From Aequorivita aurantiaca (lineage in GTDB: Bacteria > Bacteroidota > Bacteroidia > Flavobacteriales > Flavobacteriaceae), in the NCBI RefSeq assembly GCF_030410135.1, contig NZ_JAUGQQ010000003.1, positions 62,001-126,000 on the forward strand: a stretch of 64,000 bases of DNA, written 5' to 3'. The notes below the pieces were generated by a model. That model worked only from the letters and a program-made list of their open reading frames with translations. It ran no database searches and was not told the origin of the DNA. Positions 1 to 7,911 of the stretch are shown here, in pieces (position 1 is the stretch's first letter; each line of letters opens with the position of its first letter). Position numbers and translations under genes: made by a program.

Positions 1-121
1 CAGTTGATGCTTCTAAGTCTATATCAACGTCAATAACACCTGGAACATCGAACAAAGCTGATTTAACATTTCTCATACAACCCTTACAGGTCATTCCTTC
101 AATTTGATATGTATGTTTCAT
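1..121 (-). CDS. HMA-domain metal-binding protein, cut by the window edge
   Basis: Only the first 40 residues are visible, beginning MKHTYQIEGMTCKGC and running off the left edge. The GMTCKGC stretch is the Cu(I)-binding MxCxxC loop of heavy-metal-associated domains, followed by the expected helix and the strand around GVIDVDID. It could be a free copper chaperone or the N-terminal domain of a CopA-type P-ATPase; the missing part decides. It is the last visible gene of a minus-strand metal island and lies 76 bp downstream of an HMA-AraC regulator gene, which supports a role in copper or silver handling. The HMA domain is certain; the full product is unknown. Confidence 0.8.
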   Translation of the reverse strand, partial: MKHTYQIEGMTCKGCMRNVKSALFDVPGVIDVDIDLEAST

Positions 122-197
122 CTTAAAAACTATTAATGTTAGGCTGCACAAGTTATGCAGCTTTCAAGGTGGAAGCTTTGATAATTCAGGTTAATTC

Positions 198-755
198 TTA
201 TACAATTCCATCCAACGTCCTGCGATTCCATTTTTGTAATTTCCTGTATTGGGTCATAGACATACCCGTCATATTTTTAAATTGTTTTGCGAGATGGCTT
301 CCACTATTGTAATCCAGGGAATATGCTATTTCAGAAAAAGTTTTATTACCCATTTGTAATAGCTCTTTTGTTTTTTCTACTTTCAGTTTTATTAGATATT
401 TTTCAACTGTAATTCCTGTTGAAGCACTGAAAGTCTTGCTAATGACAGCGTAATCGACATTGAGTTCATTAGAAAGAAAAGTGGACATCTTCTCGTTTAA
501 GCCTGTGAGGCTTTCAACTTTCTTTATCAAAGTCGTTTTAATGTTCTCTACTAAAACAGAAGTTTTACTATCAATAACTTCAAATCCATTGCGTTCAGCG
601 ATTTCTTTTAATACACTTCGACTAACTGACGCTTCATCCATAACAATCAATTCGCCCAATTCAAGGGATAAAATATCTATTCCTGCCTGTTTTAATTCTT
701 GTTTTAGGACAATTTTGCAACGGTCGCAAACCATATTTTTCAGTTTAACCTTCAT
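198..755 (-). CDS. AraC-family regulator with N-terminal HMA-like metal-binding domain
   Basis: A 185-residue protein if started at ATG 755. An upstream in-frame extension would run back into the preceding permease gene, whose stop is at 761-763, so the shorter start is preferred. The N-terminus resembles an HMA fold with a CxxC pair (NMVCDRC, C10 and C13). From about residue 80 comes an AraC/XylS helix-turn-helix domain, with YLIKLKVEKTKELL and FSEIAYSLDYNSGSHLAKQF. This suggests a one-component metal-sensing activator: metal binds the cysteines and the C-terminal domain binds DNA. A second copy of the same architecture lies at 6115-6681, and both proteins end in a similar R-x-x-LD-x-IV tail. 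The 5-bp gap from the permease gene indicates co-transcription. The metal and target promoters are inferred from context. Confidence 0.82.
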   Translation of the reverse strand: MKVKLKNMVCDRCKIVLKQELKQAGIDILSLELGELIVMDEASVSRSVLKEIAERNGFEVIDSKTSVLVENIKTTLIKKVESLTGLNEKMSTFLSNELNVDYAVISKTFSASTGITVEKYLIKLKVEKTKELLQMGNKTFSEIAYSLDYNSGSHLAKQFKNMTGMSMTQYRKLQKWNRRTLDGIV

Positions 756-760
756 ATTTA

Positions 761-1987
761 TTAGATTAAAAATTTCACAATCAGTCCGCCGGCAAGCCAC
801 AAATAGCAGATAAAAGCGGCATATTTAAGAATGTTTTCCAGCAGTTCGCTTTTTGGGGCCATTTCACTCATTGAATGCTCTACGACCTTTTTCTTGAAAA
901 ATCCGAGATAGACTAAATAACCTGAAATGGCCAAGAATGCTATATTCAAAAAGAGGGTGTAGTCAACCTTAAAATATTCACTATCCTGAATCTTGACCTG
1001 TGAGGGATCGGGCAAAATGCTTAGCAAATCGAATGCATAATGCAGCGCCAAGGAGGTTCCAATCAATGCCGTAAATAACAGGAGCAAAATGAACAGCGAC
1101 ATTTTCCAACCATAGTACTTGGCATTGATACGCAGCACGGGAAAAACCACCAGATCACTAAATATAAAGGCCATCACGCCGGCAAAACTAACTCCTTTCC
1201 CAAATAGCAAGGCCGCAAGTGGAATATTGCCCATCGAACCTATGAAAGTCAGGAAAGCGGCCACGGGACCTACTACGATATGTTCCAGTATCTCGAAAAA
1301 GGTAAAGTCGGTATTTCCCTGCCCACTATTGACAAACAGCGTTTGAAAAAACGAATCGGGAACAAAGGCCGCCACAATACCCGCAATGGTGAACCCGACG
1401 GTTACGTCTTTCCAGACCATTTGCCATTCCATTTTGTATTTTTTGGCCACTTTTGCCCAGCTGGCTTCCTGTTTTATCTGCTTTTTCCAATCTTTGGAGT
1501 CATCTATTTCACTATCGTCATCTTCTTCTTTAAGGTTTTTACGAGCCTTTTCGATTAGTTTTTTTGGATTTATCAGGCGTATCAATATCCAGCAGATAGC
1601 GATGAGCAAGATTCCACCTACATATTCGCCCACCACAAATTGCCAACCGAGAAAAATTGAAATGATGATTCCCAGCTCAATGACAAGGTTTGTCGATGCC
1701 AACAAAAAAGCGATCGATGATACAAAGCTGGCACCTTTTTTAAAAATGGACTTGGTAGAAGCAAGTGCGGCAAAACTGCAAGAGCTGCTTATGAATCCGA
1801 AGAATGTTCCCAGAAGGACGCTCTTTTTTTCATTCTCGCCCATTGTTTTCTGCATCCTTTTTTCGGTCACGAAAACCTGGATCATACTACTGAAGATATA
1901 GCCCAATACAAATGCCCAAAGCGCCATCCAGAAAAATCCGGTGGTGGTATATGCGGCTTCACCCCATTGTTTTAGAAAATCGTCCAT
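761..1987 (-). CDS. YraQ/ArsP-type (DUF318) permease
   Basis: A 408-residue polytopic inner-membrane protein of the permease family that includes YraQ and ArsP. Two blocks of hydrophobic helices are separated by a charged cytoplasmic loop rich in E and D (about residues 148-190). The first block holds the family signature GFISSSCSFAALA, whose cysteine and serines lie in the membrane, and the second block repeats a related GSMGNIPLAALL motif. ArsP members export organoarsenicals, but most Bacteroidota homologues have no known substrate. Here the gene lies in a copper island and is followed 5 bp later by an HMA-AraC regulator, so a metal or metalloid substrate is a reasonable inference and no more. 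Start ATG at 1987 is unambiguous. Confidence 0.82.
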   Translation of the reverse strand: MDDFLKQWGEAAYTTTGFFWMALWAFVLGYIFSSMIQVFVTEKRMQKTMGENEKKSVLLGTFFGFISSSCSFAALASTKSIFKKGASFVSSIAFLLASTNLVIELGIIISIFLGWQFVVGEYVGGILLIAICWILIRLINPKKLIEKARKNLKEEDDDSEIDDSKDWKKQIKQEASWAKVAKKYKMEWQMVWKDVTVGFTIAGIVAAFVPDSFFQTLFVNSGQGNTDFTFFEILEHIVVGPVAAFLTFIGSMGNIPLAALLFGKGVSFAGVMAFIFSDLVVFPVLRINAKYYGWKMSLFILLLLFTALIGTSLALHYAFDLLSILPDPSQVKIQDSEYFKVDYTLFLNIAFLAISGYLVYLGFFKKKVVEHSMSEMAPKSELLENILKYAAFICYLWLAGGLIVKFLI

Positions 1988-2038
1988 ATAAATAATTTGT
2001 TATTGTGCAACAAAAGAAAAACCTTTTCTAATCAAGTT

Positions 2039-2494
2039 TTATTCTAAACTATCCCGCAACGCCGTTAAATAATGGATTATACTTATTTTTTCCGCTTCTG
2101 AAATCTTTGCTTCCCTATGTAATAAAGTATAGGAATACAATGGCATTTCATCATCTTCAATCTGACTGATAATCGACCTTAATTTACTGTTCTTCCTGCG
2201 ATTGGAATACGCTTCCCATTCACTGAAATTTAATTCATCTTTTCCTTGTTTAATGTGATCCTCCAAGAACCAAGCGGCCGGTTGTATTTTATTGTACCAG
2301 GGATAATCGGTATTGTTGCTATGGCAATCGTAACAGGACACCTGTAATTTGTTTCGTATGGTGGCAGGCACTTTATTAACTTCCATAAAATCAGTTTTTG
2401 GTACAACTGTACTTTGATTTAGTTTTGTGGGCACAAACTGTAAGCCCACAAAACACACCAATAAAACCAACATTATGATTTTGACAATTCGCAC
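2039..2494 (-). CDS. Haem-binding-domain protein with CxxCH motif
   Basis: About 150 residues with one N-terminal membrane anchor or signal (IIMLVLLVCFVGLQFVP), then a soluble domain carrying SCYDCHSN, a CxxCH site for covalent c-type haem, followed by the NTDYPWYNKIQPAAWFLEDH segment typical of the Haem_bd family (PF14376). The location is periplasmic and membrane-attached. No ATG sits at the 5' end: TTG (2497) and GTG (2494) follow immediately on the stop of the DUF3347 gene, and ATG 2473 would truncate the signal, so GTG is preferred. Direct abutment with the DUF3347 gene indicates translational coupling. A role in electron transfer for metal oxidation or reduction in this island is inference. 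Confidence 0.8.
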   Translation of the reverse strand: MRIVKIIMLVLLVCFVGLQFVPTKLNQSTVVPKTDFMEVNKVPATIRNKLQVSCYDCHSNNTDYPWYNKIQPAAWFLEDHIKQGKDELNFSEWEAYSNRRKNSKLRSIISQIEDDEMPLYSYTLLHREAKISEAEKISIIHYLTALRDSLE

Positions 2495-2497
2495 CAA

Positions 2498-3127
2498 TTA
2501 ATTGATTTCTTTCTGCACTTTTCCACATTTCATCATTTTACTGCCGAAATAGGGATTTCTAATTTCCTTTTCCATACTTAACCATTGCCCTCCTTTGTTG
2601 TCATTGTACATTGGGCAAAATTGCTGATATAGCGTGTGGTTGGTTCCCGTGATAGTCACCATATCTGTAATATCCTTGGTCAACATTTCAAAATGCTCCC
2701 GTTGGTGAGCCATTTCGCTCCGGCTTATATGCTCTGCGTGCTCGATTGCAGATTCCTTTATATCAGTTAGTTCCTGTTTTTCTTTTGAAGTGTAACTGTC
2801 CACTTTAAAATTCTTTAATGAACTTTCCAGTTTTTTTCCCGCACTTGCAGCTGCTTTTTCATTTGTTTCCACTAAGGCGTTTTTAAGTGTCATATAATCT
2901 GCCAATATCTTTTCTGCTTCTGAATTTTGCGCATCGGAATCCATTTCGGTATTGGAGGAGGTCATAGTACCATCACCCATCTCAGTTCCATTGTTGTGCT
3001 CTGATGCAGACATTTCTGTATGCATAGTATCGTGCGCACCTTCTTTCTTGGTATCATTACAAGAAACGGCGGTAAAACCTAAAATTGCCATTGCCATAAT
3101 TGCTGTTGTTGCTTTTACATTTTTCAT
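2498..3127 (-). CDS. DUF3347 lipoprotein, CusB-associated domain standing alone
   Basis: A 209-residue lipoprotein with lipobox LGFTAVSC, so it is probably anchored in a membrane facing the periplasm. A linker rich in H, M, E and N (about residues 25-70, for example MHTEMSASEHN) could bind metal and is followed by a DUF3347 domain with the late signature FCPMYNDNKGGQWL and MMKCG. In Bacteroidota this domain is commonly found at the C-terminus of CusB-type adaptors or as a separate small protein in copper loci. Here it stands alone, 53 bp after the multicopper oxidase and flush with the haem-binding gene. A periplasmic copper-binding or shuttle role is inferred. Confidence 0.85.
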   Translation of the reverse strand: MKNVKATTAIMAMAILGFTAVSCNDTKKEGAHDTMHTEMSASEHNNGTEMGDGTMTSSNTEMDSDAQNSEAEKILADYMTLKNALVETNEKAAASAGKKLESSLKNFKVDSYTSKEKQELTDIKESAIEHAEHISRSEMAHQREHFEMLTKDITDMVTITGTNHTLYQQFCPMYNDNKGGQWLSMEKEIRNPYFGSKMMKCGKVQKEIN

Positions 3128-3180
3128 TTTGATTCTAATTTTAATTTATATTAATATTTGTTTTAATTACTTACATTTTT

Positions 3181-5550
3181 TTAAAATCTTGCGGAAAGAC
3201 CACCACCCGCACCGAAGCGGTTGTCGTAACTTGCCATCAAGGAAAAGTTTCGTGATAAATAATATTCTACTCCTGCATTCCAGATCACTTCTTTAGCGAA
3301 ATTATCGCCTGCCGGAAGGTCGTCAACCCATCCAAAATTGGCTTGATATTCATACTCTCCAAATATTGCAGTTTTTGGAAATATGAGGATTTCCCGGCTT
3401 AAACTTATTTGGGGTCTTAATTTATTGTCAATACGCACATCTAAATTAAAGAGATAAGGTGTCAAATACCGAATCCCGGCAATTGCGGTGGTTGAAATTT
3501 CGTCTAAATTATCTTCCATTTCGTTTTCGACGTTCACCCCGCCAAAGACCCGCAAATAGTCGTGCAAATAACGTTCATAAGTGACTTCGGCTTCCAGATT
3601 CTTGTTCCACCCATATTCTGCGGAAATATTAAACTGATTGCGAATGTTGGAAGTGACAAAATTAAACTCCGTCATATGGGACGCCACATCGAGCAATGAC
3701 CAGGTGTAGAATCGATCTGTTTCGTTGATTAATTTGTAAACTGGATATTCTTTCATCCTTGGGTCCCGTGGGGTGTCATAACTGAATATCCTGTCCATCC
3801 CGGCATTCATATGGTAGAGAATATGACAATGTAAAAACCAATCACCAAACTCATCTCCTTGATTCCCACTGAACTCTACGGTCACTTCCTGCATAGGCGC
3901 AACATTCACGGTATGCTTTAAGGGTGAATATTCCCCGTTTTTATTTATAACTCTAAAAAAATGACCGTGTAAGTGCATTGGGTGGTGCATCATCGTGAGG
4001 TTGTTGAATGTTATCCTGGTAATTTCCTTTCCACTTATTTTTATTTTATCTGTCTCACTCAGCGGAACACCATTCAAACTCCAGATATACCTGTTCATAT
4101 TTCCCGTAAGGTTCAGAAGAACTTCCTTTACTGGTAAGTCTTTATCAAAGTCGGTTTTTTGGGGAGACTTTAGAAAGTCATAATTGTATTCCGAAAACAT
4201 TTGCATTTTAGCCATATCGTCCTTTTGCATATTGGGAATTGCTTTTTCTCCCATAGCCATTTCGGAATTGCCCATATTTGAATGATCCATCTTTTCGTGC
4301 TTCATTGAATCTTTTGGCATATTCATCTTGTCACCGTCCATCCCTGCCCGACCCTGCGCGACAGAGTCATTCAGACGAGGGGCAGGCGGGTTCATTTTCG
4401 AATGGTCCATATCCATTTGCATTCCATATTCTTTCATTTCATACCGCTCGTCCTTTTTAGGTCGGAATTTTAGGGCGTGCGCCCACATTTTCATATCCAT
4501 TTTTGCCATTTGCTGCATCATCTTGATTTTATCGGGTTTCGGGACAACTTCCGCTGGAAGTATTTTACCCTGGCCTATATAAGCCGTGGTGGTCCCCGAC
4601 CCGTCCTGTGCCATTACACGTAACTCAATTTTTCCATTTTGTGGAACGGCAACAATAAAATCATAAGTTTCAGCAGTCGCTATAAAAGTCTTATTATGGG
4701 CAATGGGAACTACATTTTGCCCATCAGCTGAGACCAACATTGGCGTTTCGCCACCGAAGGTCATCCAAAACTGGGAGGAGGCGGAACCATTTATGATACG
4801 TAACCGAACCTTTTCTCCCGGTTTAAATTGTGGGTATTCAACCGATTCTTCGCCATTGATCAAAAATGCAGGATAATACACATCGGCGATATCTGCTCCT
4901 TCCATCCGTTGTCGCCAAAAATCGAGTTGTGCGCCAAATGCTCCCCGTCCAATAACTTGATTTAAAGGGGTGGAAGTACCTTTCTTCATTTGGTACCATT
5001 CATTACCGCGTTTAAGGTTACGCATCACACTTTTCGGTTTTTCATTGGTCCAATCAGATAGCATCAATATCAAATCTTTGTCATAATCCAGCGTTTTTTC
5101 TTTGGGATTGATTAAGAGAGATCCAAAAACGCCACTTTGTTCCTGAAACATCGTGTGCGAATGATACCAATATGTTCCTGATTGTCTAATAGGGAATTCA
5201 TATTTAAAAGTGGTGCCGGGCTTTATGGGTGGGGTTGTTAAATAGGGTACACCATCCATAAAATTGGGCAATAGCATTCCGTGCCAATGGATGGAGGTTT
5301 CAACGCTCATTTCGTTTTTTACATAAATAACCGCGTATTCGCCTACGGTAAATTCTAATGTTGGCCCAGGTATACTGCCATTGATGGTCATACCTTCTAC
5401 CTTTTTTCCCGCTTTATTGACCATTTCTTCCTTGATCACCAAGTTATACTCACGAATAGGAAGATTATCGGGGTTACCTGCCACTTCCTGCCCAGATACA
5501 GGGTAATTTCCTATAAAAAGGAGAATTATAACAAATTTTAGATGATTCAT
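3181..5550 (-). CDS. Multicopper oxidase (CopA-type) fused to a CopB-like outer-membrane barrel
   Basis: A 789-residue secreted protein with an N-terminal signal ending near VSGQ. Cupredoxin domains carry the four copper-ligand clusters: HWHG (88-91), WYHSH (128-132), HHPMHLHGH (about 520) and WFLHCHILYHM (about 570, holding the type-1 Cys and flanking His). This is the PcoA/CopA laccase-like family that oxidises Cu(I) in the periplasm. A methionine- and histidine-rich linker lies between the second and third parts (about 345-470). From about residue 605 the sequence changes to alternating aromatic strands ending GGGLSARF with a terminal Phe, resembling the PcoB/CopB outer-membrane barrel. 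It is therefore one polypeptide doing the work of two genes in proteobacterial cop operons. The gene is followed by the DUF3347 gene at 53 bp. Confidence 0.9.
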   Translation of the reverse strand: MNHLKFVIILLFIGNYPVSGQEVAGNPDNLPIREYNLVIKEEMVNKAGKKVEGMTINGSIPGPTLEFTVGEYAVIYVKNEMSVETSIHWHGMLLPNFMDGVPYLTTPPIKPGTTFKYEFPIRQSGTYWYHSHTMFQEQSGVFGSLLINPKEKTLDYDKDLILMLSDWTNEKPKSVMRNLKRGNEWYQMKKGTSTPLNQVIGRGAFGAQLDFWRQRMEGADIADVYYPAFLINGEESVEYPQFKPGEKVRLRIINGSASSQFWMTFGGETPMLVSADGQNVVPIAHNKTFIATAETYDFIVAVPQNGKIELRVMAQDGSGTTTAYIGQGKILPAEVVPKPDKIKMMQQMAKMDMKMWAHALKFRPKKDERYEMKEYGMQMDMDHSKMNPPAPRLNDSVAQGRAGMDGDKMNMPKDSMKHEKMDHSNMGNSEMAMGEKAIPNMQKDDMAKMQMFSEYNYDFLKSPQKTDFDKDLPVKEVLLNLTGNMNRYIWSLNGVPLSETDKIKISGKEITRITFNNLTMMHHPMHLHGHFFRVINKNGEYSPLKHTVNVAPMQEVTVEFSGNQGDEFGDWFLHCHILYHMNAGMDRIFSYDTPRDPRMKEYPVYKLINETDRFYTWSLLDVASHMTEFNFVTSNIRNQFNISAEYGWNKNLEAEVTYERYLHDYLRVFGGVNVENEMEDNLDEISTTAIAGIRYLTPYLFNLDVRIDNKLRPQISLSREILIFPKTAIFGEYEYQANFGWVDDLPAGDNFAKEVIWNAGVEYYLSRNFSLMASYDNRFGAGGGLSARF
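4343..4386. repeat. GC-rich imperfect palindrome inside the oxidase linker
   Basis: CCTGCCC (4343-4349) and GGGCAGG (4380-4386) form inverted arms around a GC-rich core, in a gene that is otherwise moderately AT-rich. It is read in frame and supplies about 20 residues (near 386-405, reading PPAPRLNDSVAQGRAG) unlike the surrounding Met/His-rich linker. It resembles an inserted REP-like or MITE-like palindrome that kept the frame. No second copy was noticed in the window. Confidence 0.45.
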
Positions 5551-5661
5551 TTTAAGCTGTTTTCGTAATTCTCAGGCGATATTTCCAATTTTGCCATTAA
5601 GGAGTTTTGAGTAGTTAATATGTACCTTAAATAATTTGATGGGCATCCGCATTAAATCTTC

Positions 5662-5710
5662 AAAAAAAATATTAGAAGGATTGCCGGTTCAAAAAACCGA
5701 CAATCCTAAT
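5662..5710 (-). terminator. Rho-independent terminator after the copper-storage-like gene
   Basis: On the minus strand, AATCCT and GTCGGTT pair across a short loop with AACCGGC and AGGATT (one mismatch), and the stem is followed by eight T residues. It sits right after the stop of the cysteine-rich gene, so that gene is transcribed separately from the oxidase operon. Confidence 0.75.
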
Positions 5711-5713
5711 TTC

Positions 5714-6034
5714 TTAGCCTAAATAAGCTTCACAGGCTTCTGCACATTTTCTGCAGGCCTCCGCGCATTCTTTACAATGGTCGTGGTCGTGTTTCTCACA
5801 TTCCTCGGCACACTGGGTACAGATTTGCTGGCAGTATTCCACCATTGCCCGCACATTTTCAAAATTTGCTGCAAGTAAATTTGCTGTGGTATTGCAAACT
5901 TCTGCACAGGCTCTGTCAATCCTGATGCAGTCAACCATCATTTGAATGTTATCCTCATCCAGACAGGCATCCGCACAATAATTACAATGTGCTGCGCAGT
6001 TATTAAGCGCTTCAATCAGTTTTTCATTTTTCAT
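5714..6034 (-). CDS. Cysteine-rich four-helix-bundle copper-binding protein (Csp/DUF326-like)
   Basis: A 106-residue protein with 16 cysteines at 13, 17, 20, 24, 36, 43, 47, 68, 72, 75, 79, 87, 90, 94, 97 and 101. Most are spaced three or four apart on predicted amphipathic helices, plus a histidine cluster HDHDH at 82-86. This matches the copper-storage protein family (Csp, DUF326-type), in which cysteines line the inside of a four-helix bundle and hold many Cu(I) ions. No signal peptide is visible, so it is probably cytosolic like Csp3. It has its own terminator at 5662-5710 and about 80 bp of upstream space, so it is likely a monocistronic, copper-induced gene. Family assignment is strong; capacity and metal are inferred. 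Confidence 0.88.
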   Translation of the reverse strand: MKNEKLIEALNNCAAHCNYCADACLDEDNIQMMVDCIRIDRACAEVCNTTANLLAANFENVRAMVEYCQQICTQCAEECEKHDHDHCKECAEACRKCAEACEAYLG

Positions 6035-6114
6035 AATATTCTAATTTTAAGATTAATAAAGAGTTAAAAGTAAGCAGGTATTTTATTTTTTTGTGGCACA
6101 ATATTGGTTCTTAT

Positions 6115-6681
6115 CTATACAATTTTATCCAACGGATTCCTGGAATTATGCTGCTGCTGTTTGTAAAGCGATAGACTCATACCGGTTTCATTCTTGAACT
6201 GGCGGCTCAAGTGATTTATATGGCTATAATTGAGCAAATAGGCCATTTCGGTAAAGTTTTGTTCTCCAATTTGGATGAGTTCCTTTACTTTTTCTATTTT
6301 CAGTTTGATAAAATATTTTTCGATGGTAAGTCCTTCCGTATAGGAAAAAACCTTACTTATTTTTGAGTACTCCGTGTTCAGGTTTTTTTCCAGATAGAGC
6401 GATAGCTTTTGTGGCACAACCAAGGGCAGATTTTTCAGAAGTAATATCAATTCTTTTTTTACTTGCTCTACTAACTGTCTTTCGACACTTTGTATCAATA
6501 CAAAACCATTTTCAGAAATGATATCATTTAAAGTTTTTTCGTCTAAGGGATTTTTTATTTCCACTTTCAGTTTTCCCAATTCAATAGCAAGCACCTTGAT
6601 TTCTTTTCCTTCAAGTTCGTTTTGCAATACTTTGATGCACCTGTCACAGACCATATTCTTTATGTGAAATTGTTTTTTCAT
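6115..6681 (-). CDS. AraC-family regulator with N-terminal HMA-like domain (second copy)
   Basis: A 188-residue paralogue of the regulator at 198-755. The N-terminal HMA-like domain contains NMVCDRC (C12, C15). The C-terminal AraC domain contains YFIKLKIEKVKELI and FTEMAYLLNYSHINHLSRQF, and the tail is SRNPLDKIV. It lies 18 bp downstream of the TolC-type gene, so it is the last gene of the cusA-tolC operon and probably autoregulates it in response to Cu(I) or Ag(I). Two such regulators bracketing the island may have split targets. The sensing mechanism is inferred from domain content. Confidence 0.84.
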   Translation of the reverse strand: MKKQFHIKNMVCDRCIKVLQNELEGKEIKVLAIELGKLKVEIKNPLDEKTLNDIISENGFVLIQSVERQLVEQVKKELILLLKNLPLVVPQKLSLYLEKNLNTEYSKISKVFSYTEGLTIEKYFIKLKIEKVKELIQIGEQNFTEMAYLLNYSHINHLSRQFKNETGMSLSLYKQQQHNSRNPLDKIV

Positions 6682-6699
6682 AGCTTCTCGAATTTGCTT

Positions 6700-7911
6700 T
6701 TAATTCGTTAAATAATTGATAACAGCCGCTTGCACATAATACAGTTTTATGCTTTCGATTTGCGCCGTTTGGAATTTCAATTGCAATTCCTGAATATCCA
6801 GTACATCTTTAAAATCAATGGTTCCCGTTTCGTAATTTTTGATTAAAATTTCTTCGGCATCTTCAGCTTGTTTCAGGTTCTGCTTTTGAGTAGCGAATTG
6901 TATGCGCGCCTGATTCTGTTGCGATATTGCCTTGGACAATTCGGCTTTTAAAACATTTAAGCGTTCTTCTTTCTGAAATTGAATTTCCTGTTTCCGCAAT
7001 TCGTTTTGCCGGGTTTGGGACCTATATCTATTGTTGAAGATGGGAATGGACAGGGAAACCATCGGCATCACCATATCTTTAAAAGGACTGGTTATCATCG
7101 GGCTGTTTTCCTGATTGATATATTCCACTCCAAACCCAAGCATTGGTGCACTTTCTTTCTGATTCAATACCTCTGCCTGTTCCACAGATTGATACAGTTT
7201 ATCGTATTTGAGCAGCTCGGGATTTACATCCAAGCTTTTATAATTATAAAGGTTCTCCTCTTCAGAAATTTCCAAAGACGCAACCACAACCACCTCTTTA
7301 TCATATGGGCGGTTCATCAAACTATTGACAGCAGCCTGAATGCCCTTGTTTACCTGAATCAATACTTTCTTTTGCTGTCTTAACTCATTCTGTCTAATCT
7401 GCAACCGCAAAACATCTACTGCCGATGCCTTGCCTACTTCCAAAGAATTCAGTGCCAAACGTTCATAAGTTTGCAAAAGGGCAATATTTTCATCAAGTAC
7501 GTCCTGTTTGGCCCTGATTTCGTAAAGCTGATAATAGAGCTGGGAAATGGTAAGTGCGAGTTTTCGCTTTGCGATGACCACTTCCACATATTGGGCTTCG
7601 GCCATTGATTCGGCATAATTTTCCCTTGCGGATATAGTTCCAAACCAGGGCAACATCTGCATTACAGACGCCCTAAACCGTTCCATCGGCATTTCCATTT
7701 CGGGAGCTACTGCCATATACCCAAAATTGAAATCGGTATTCGGCAAAGAATTGGCTTCATTTACTTTTTCGGAAGCAATTTTATATTGCACATCAAACTT
7801 TTGAATTTCTGGACTATTGGTAAATGCTTCCTGAATAAGGTCTTGTAAATCCTGGGCATTCGCAAATGCGGAAATGAATAGGAAACCTATTAATAGGATT
7901 GTATTTTTCAT
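6700..7911 (-). CDS. TolC-family outer-membrane efflux protein (CusC-like)
   Basis: A 403-residue protein with signal peptide (FISAFANAQ) and two outer-membrane-efflux-protein repeats forming the long alpha-helical barrel, seen as extended Q/E/L-rich heptad stretches around residues 150-200 and 320-370. It forms the outer-membrane exit duct of a tripartite RND pump. ATG 7911 overlaps the stop of the RND pump gene by four bases (ATGA), showing translational coupling with cusA. There is no N-terminal lipobox, unlike E. coli CusC. Confidence 0.9.
   Translation of the reverse strand: MKNTILLIGFLFISAFANAQDLQDLIQEAFTNSPEIQKFDVQYKIASEKVNEANSLPNTDFNFGYMAVAPEMEMPMERFRASVMQMLPWFGTISARENYAESMAEAQYVEVVIAKRKLALTISQLYYQLYEIRAKQDVLDENIALLQTYERLALNSLEVGKASAVDVLRLQIRQNELRQQKKVLIQVNKGIQAAVNSLMNRPYDKEVVVVASLEISEEENLYNYKSLDVNPELLKYDKLYQSVEQAEVLNQKESAPMLGFGVEYINQENSPMITSPFKDMVMPMVSLSIPIFNNRYRSQTRQNELRKQEIQFQKEERLNVLKAELSKAISQQNQARIQFATQKQNLKQAEDAEEILIKNYETGTIDFKDVLDIQELQLKFQTAQIESIKLYYVQAAVINYLTN

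Noticed and set aside
1386-1901. A 171-codon plus-strand frame antisense to the permease
   Set aside because: The permease on the other strand has a clear family signature and good spacing with its neighbours; the antisense frame has no family resemblance.
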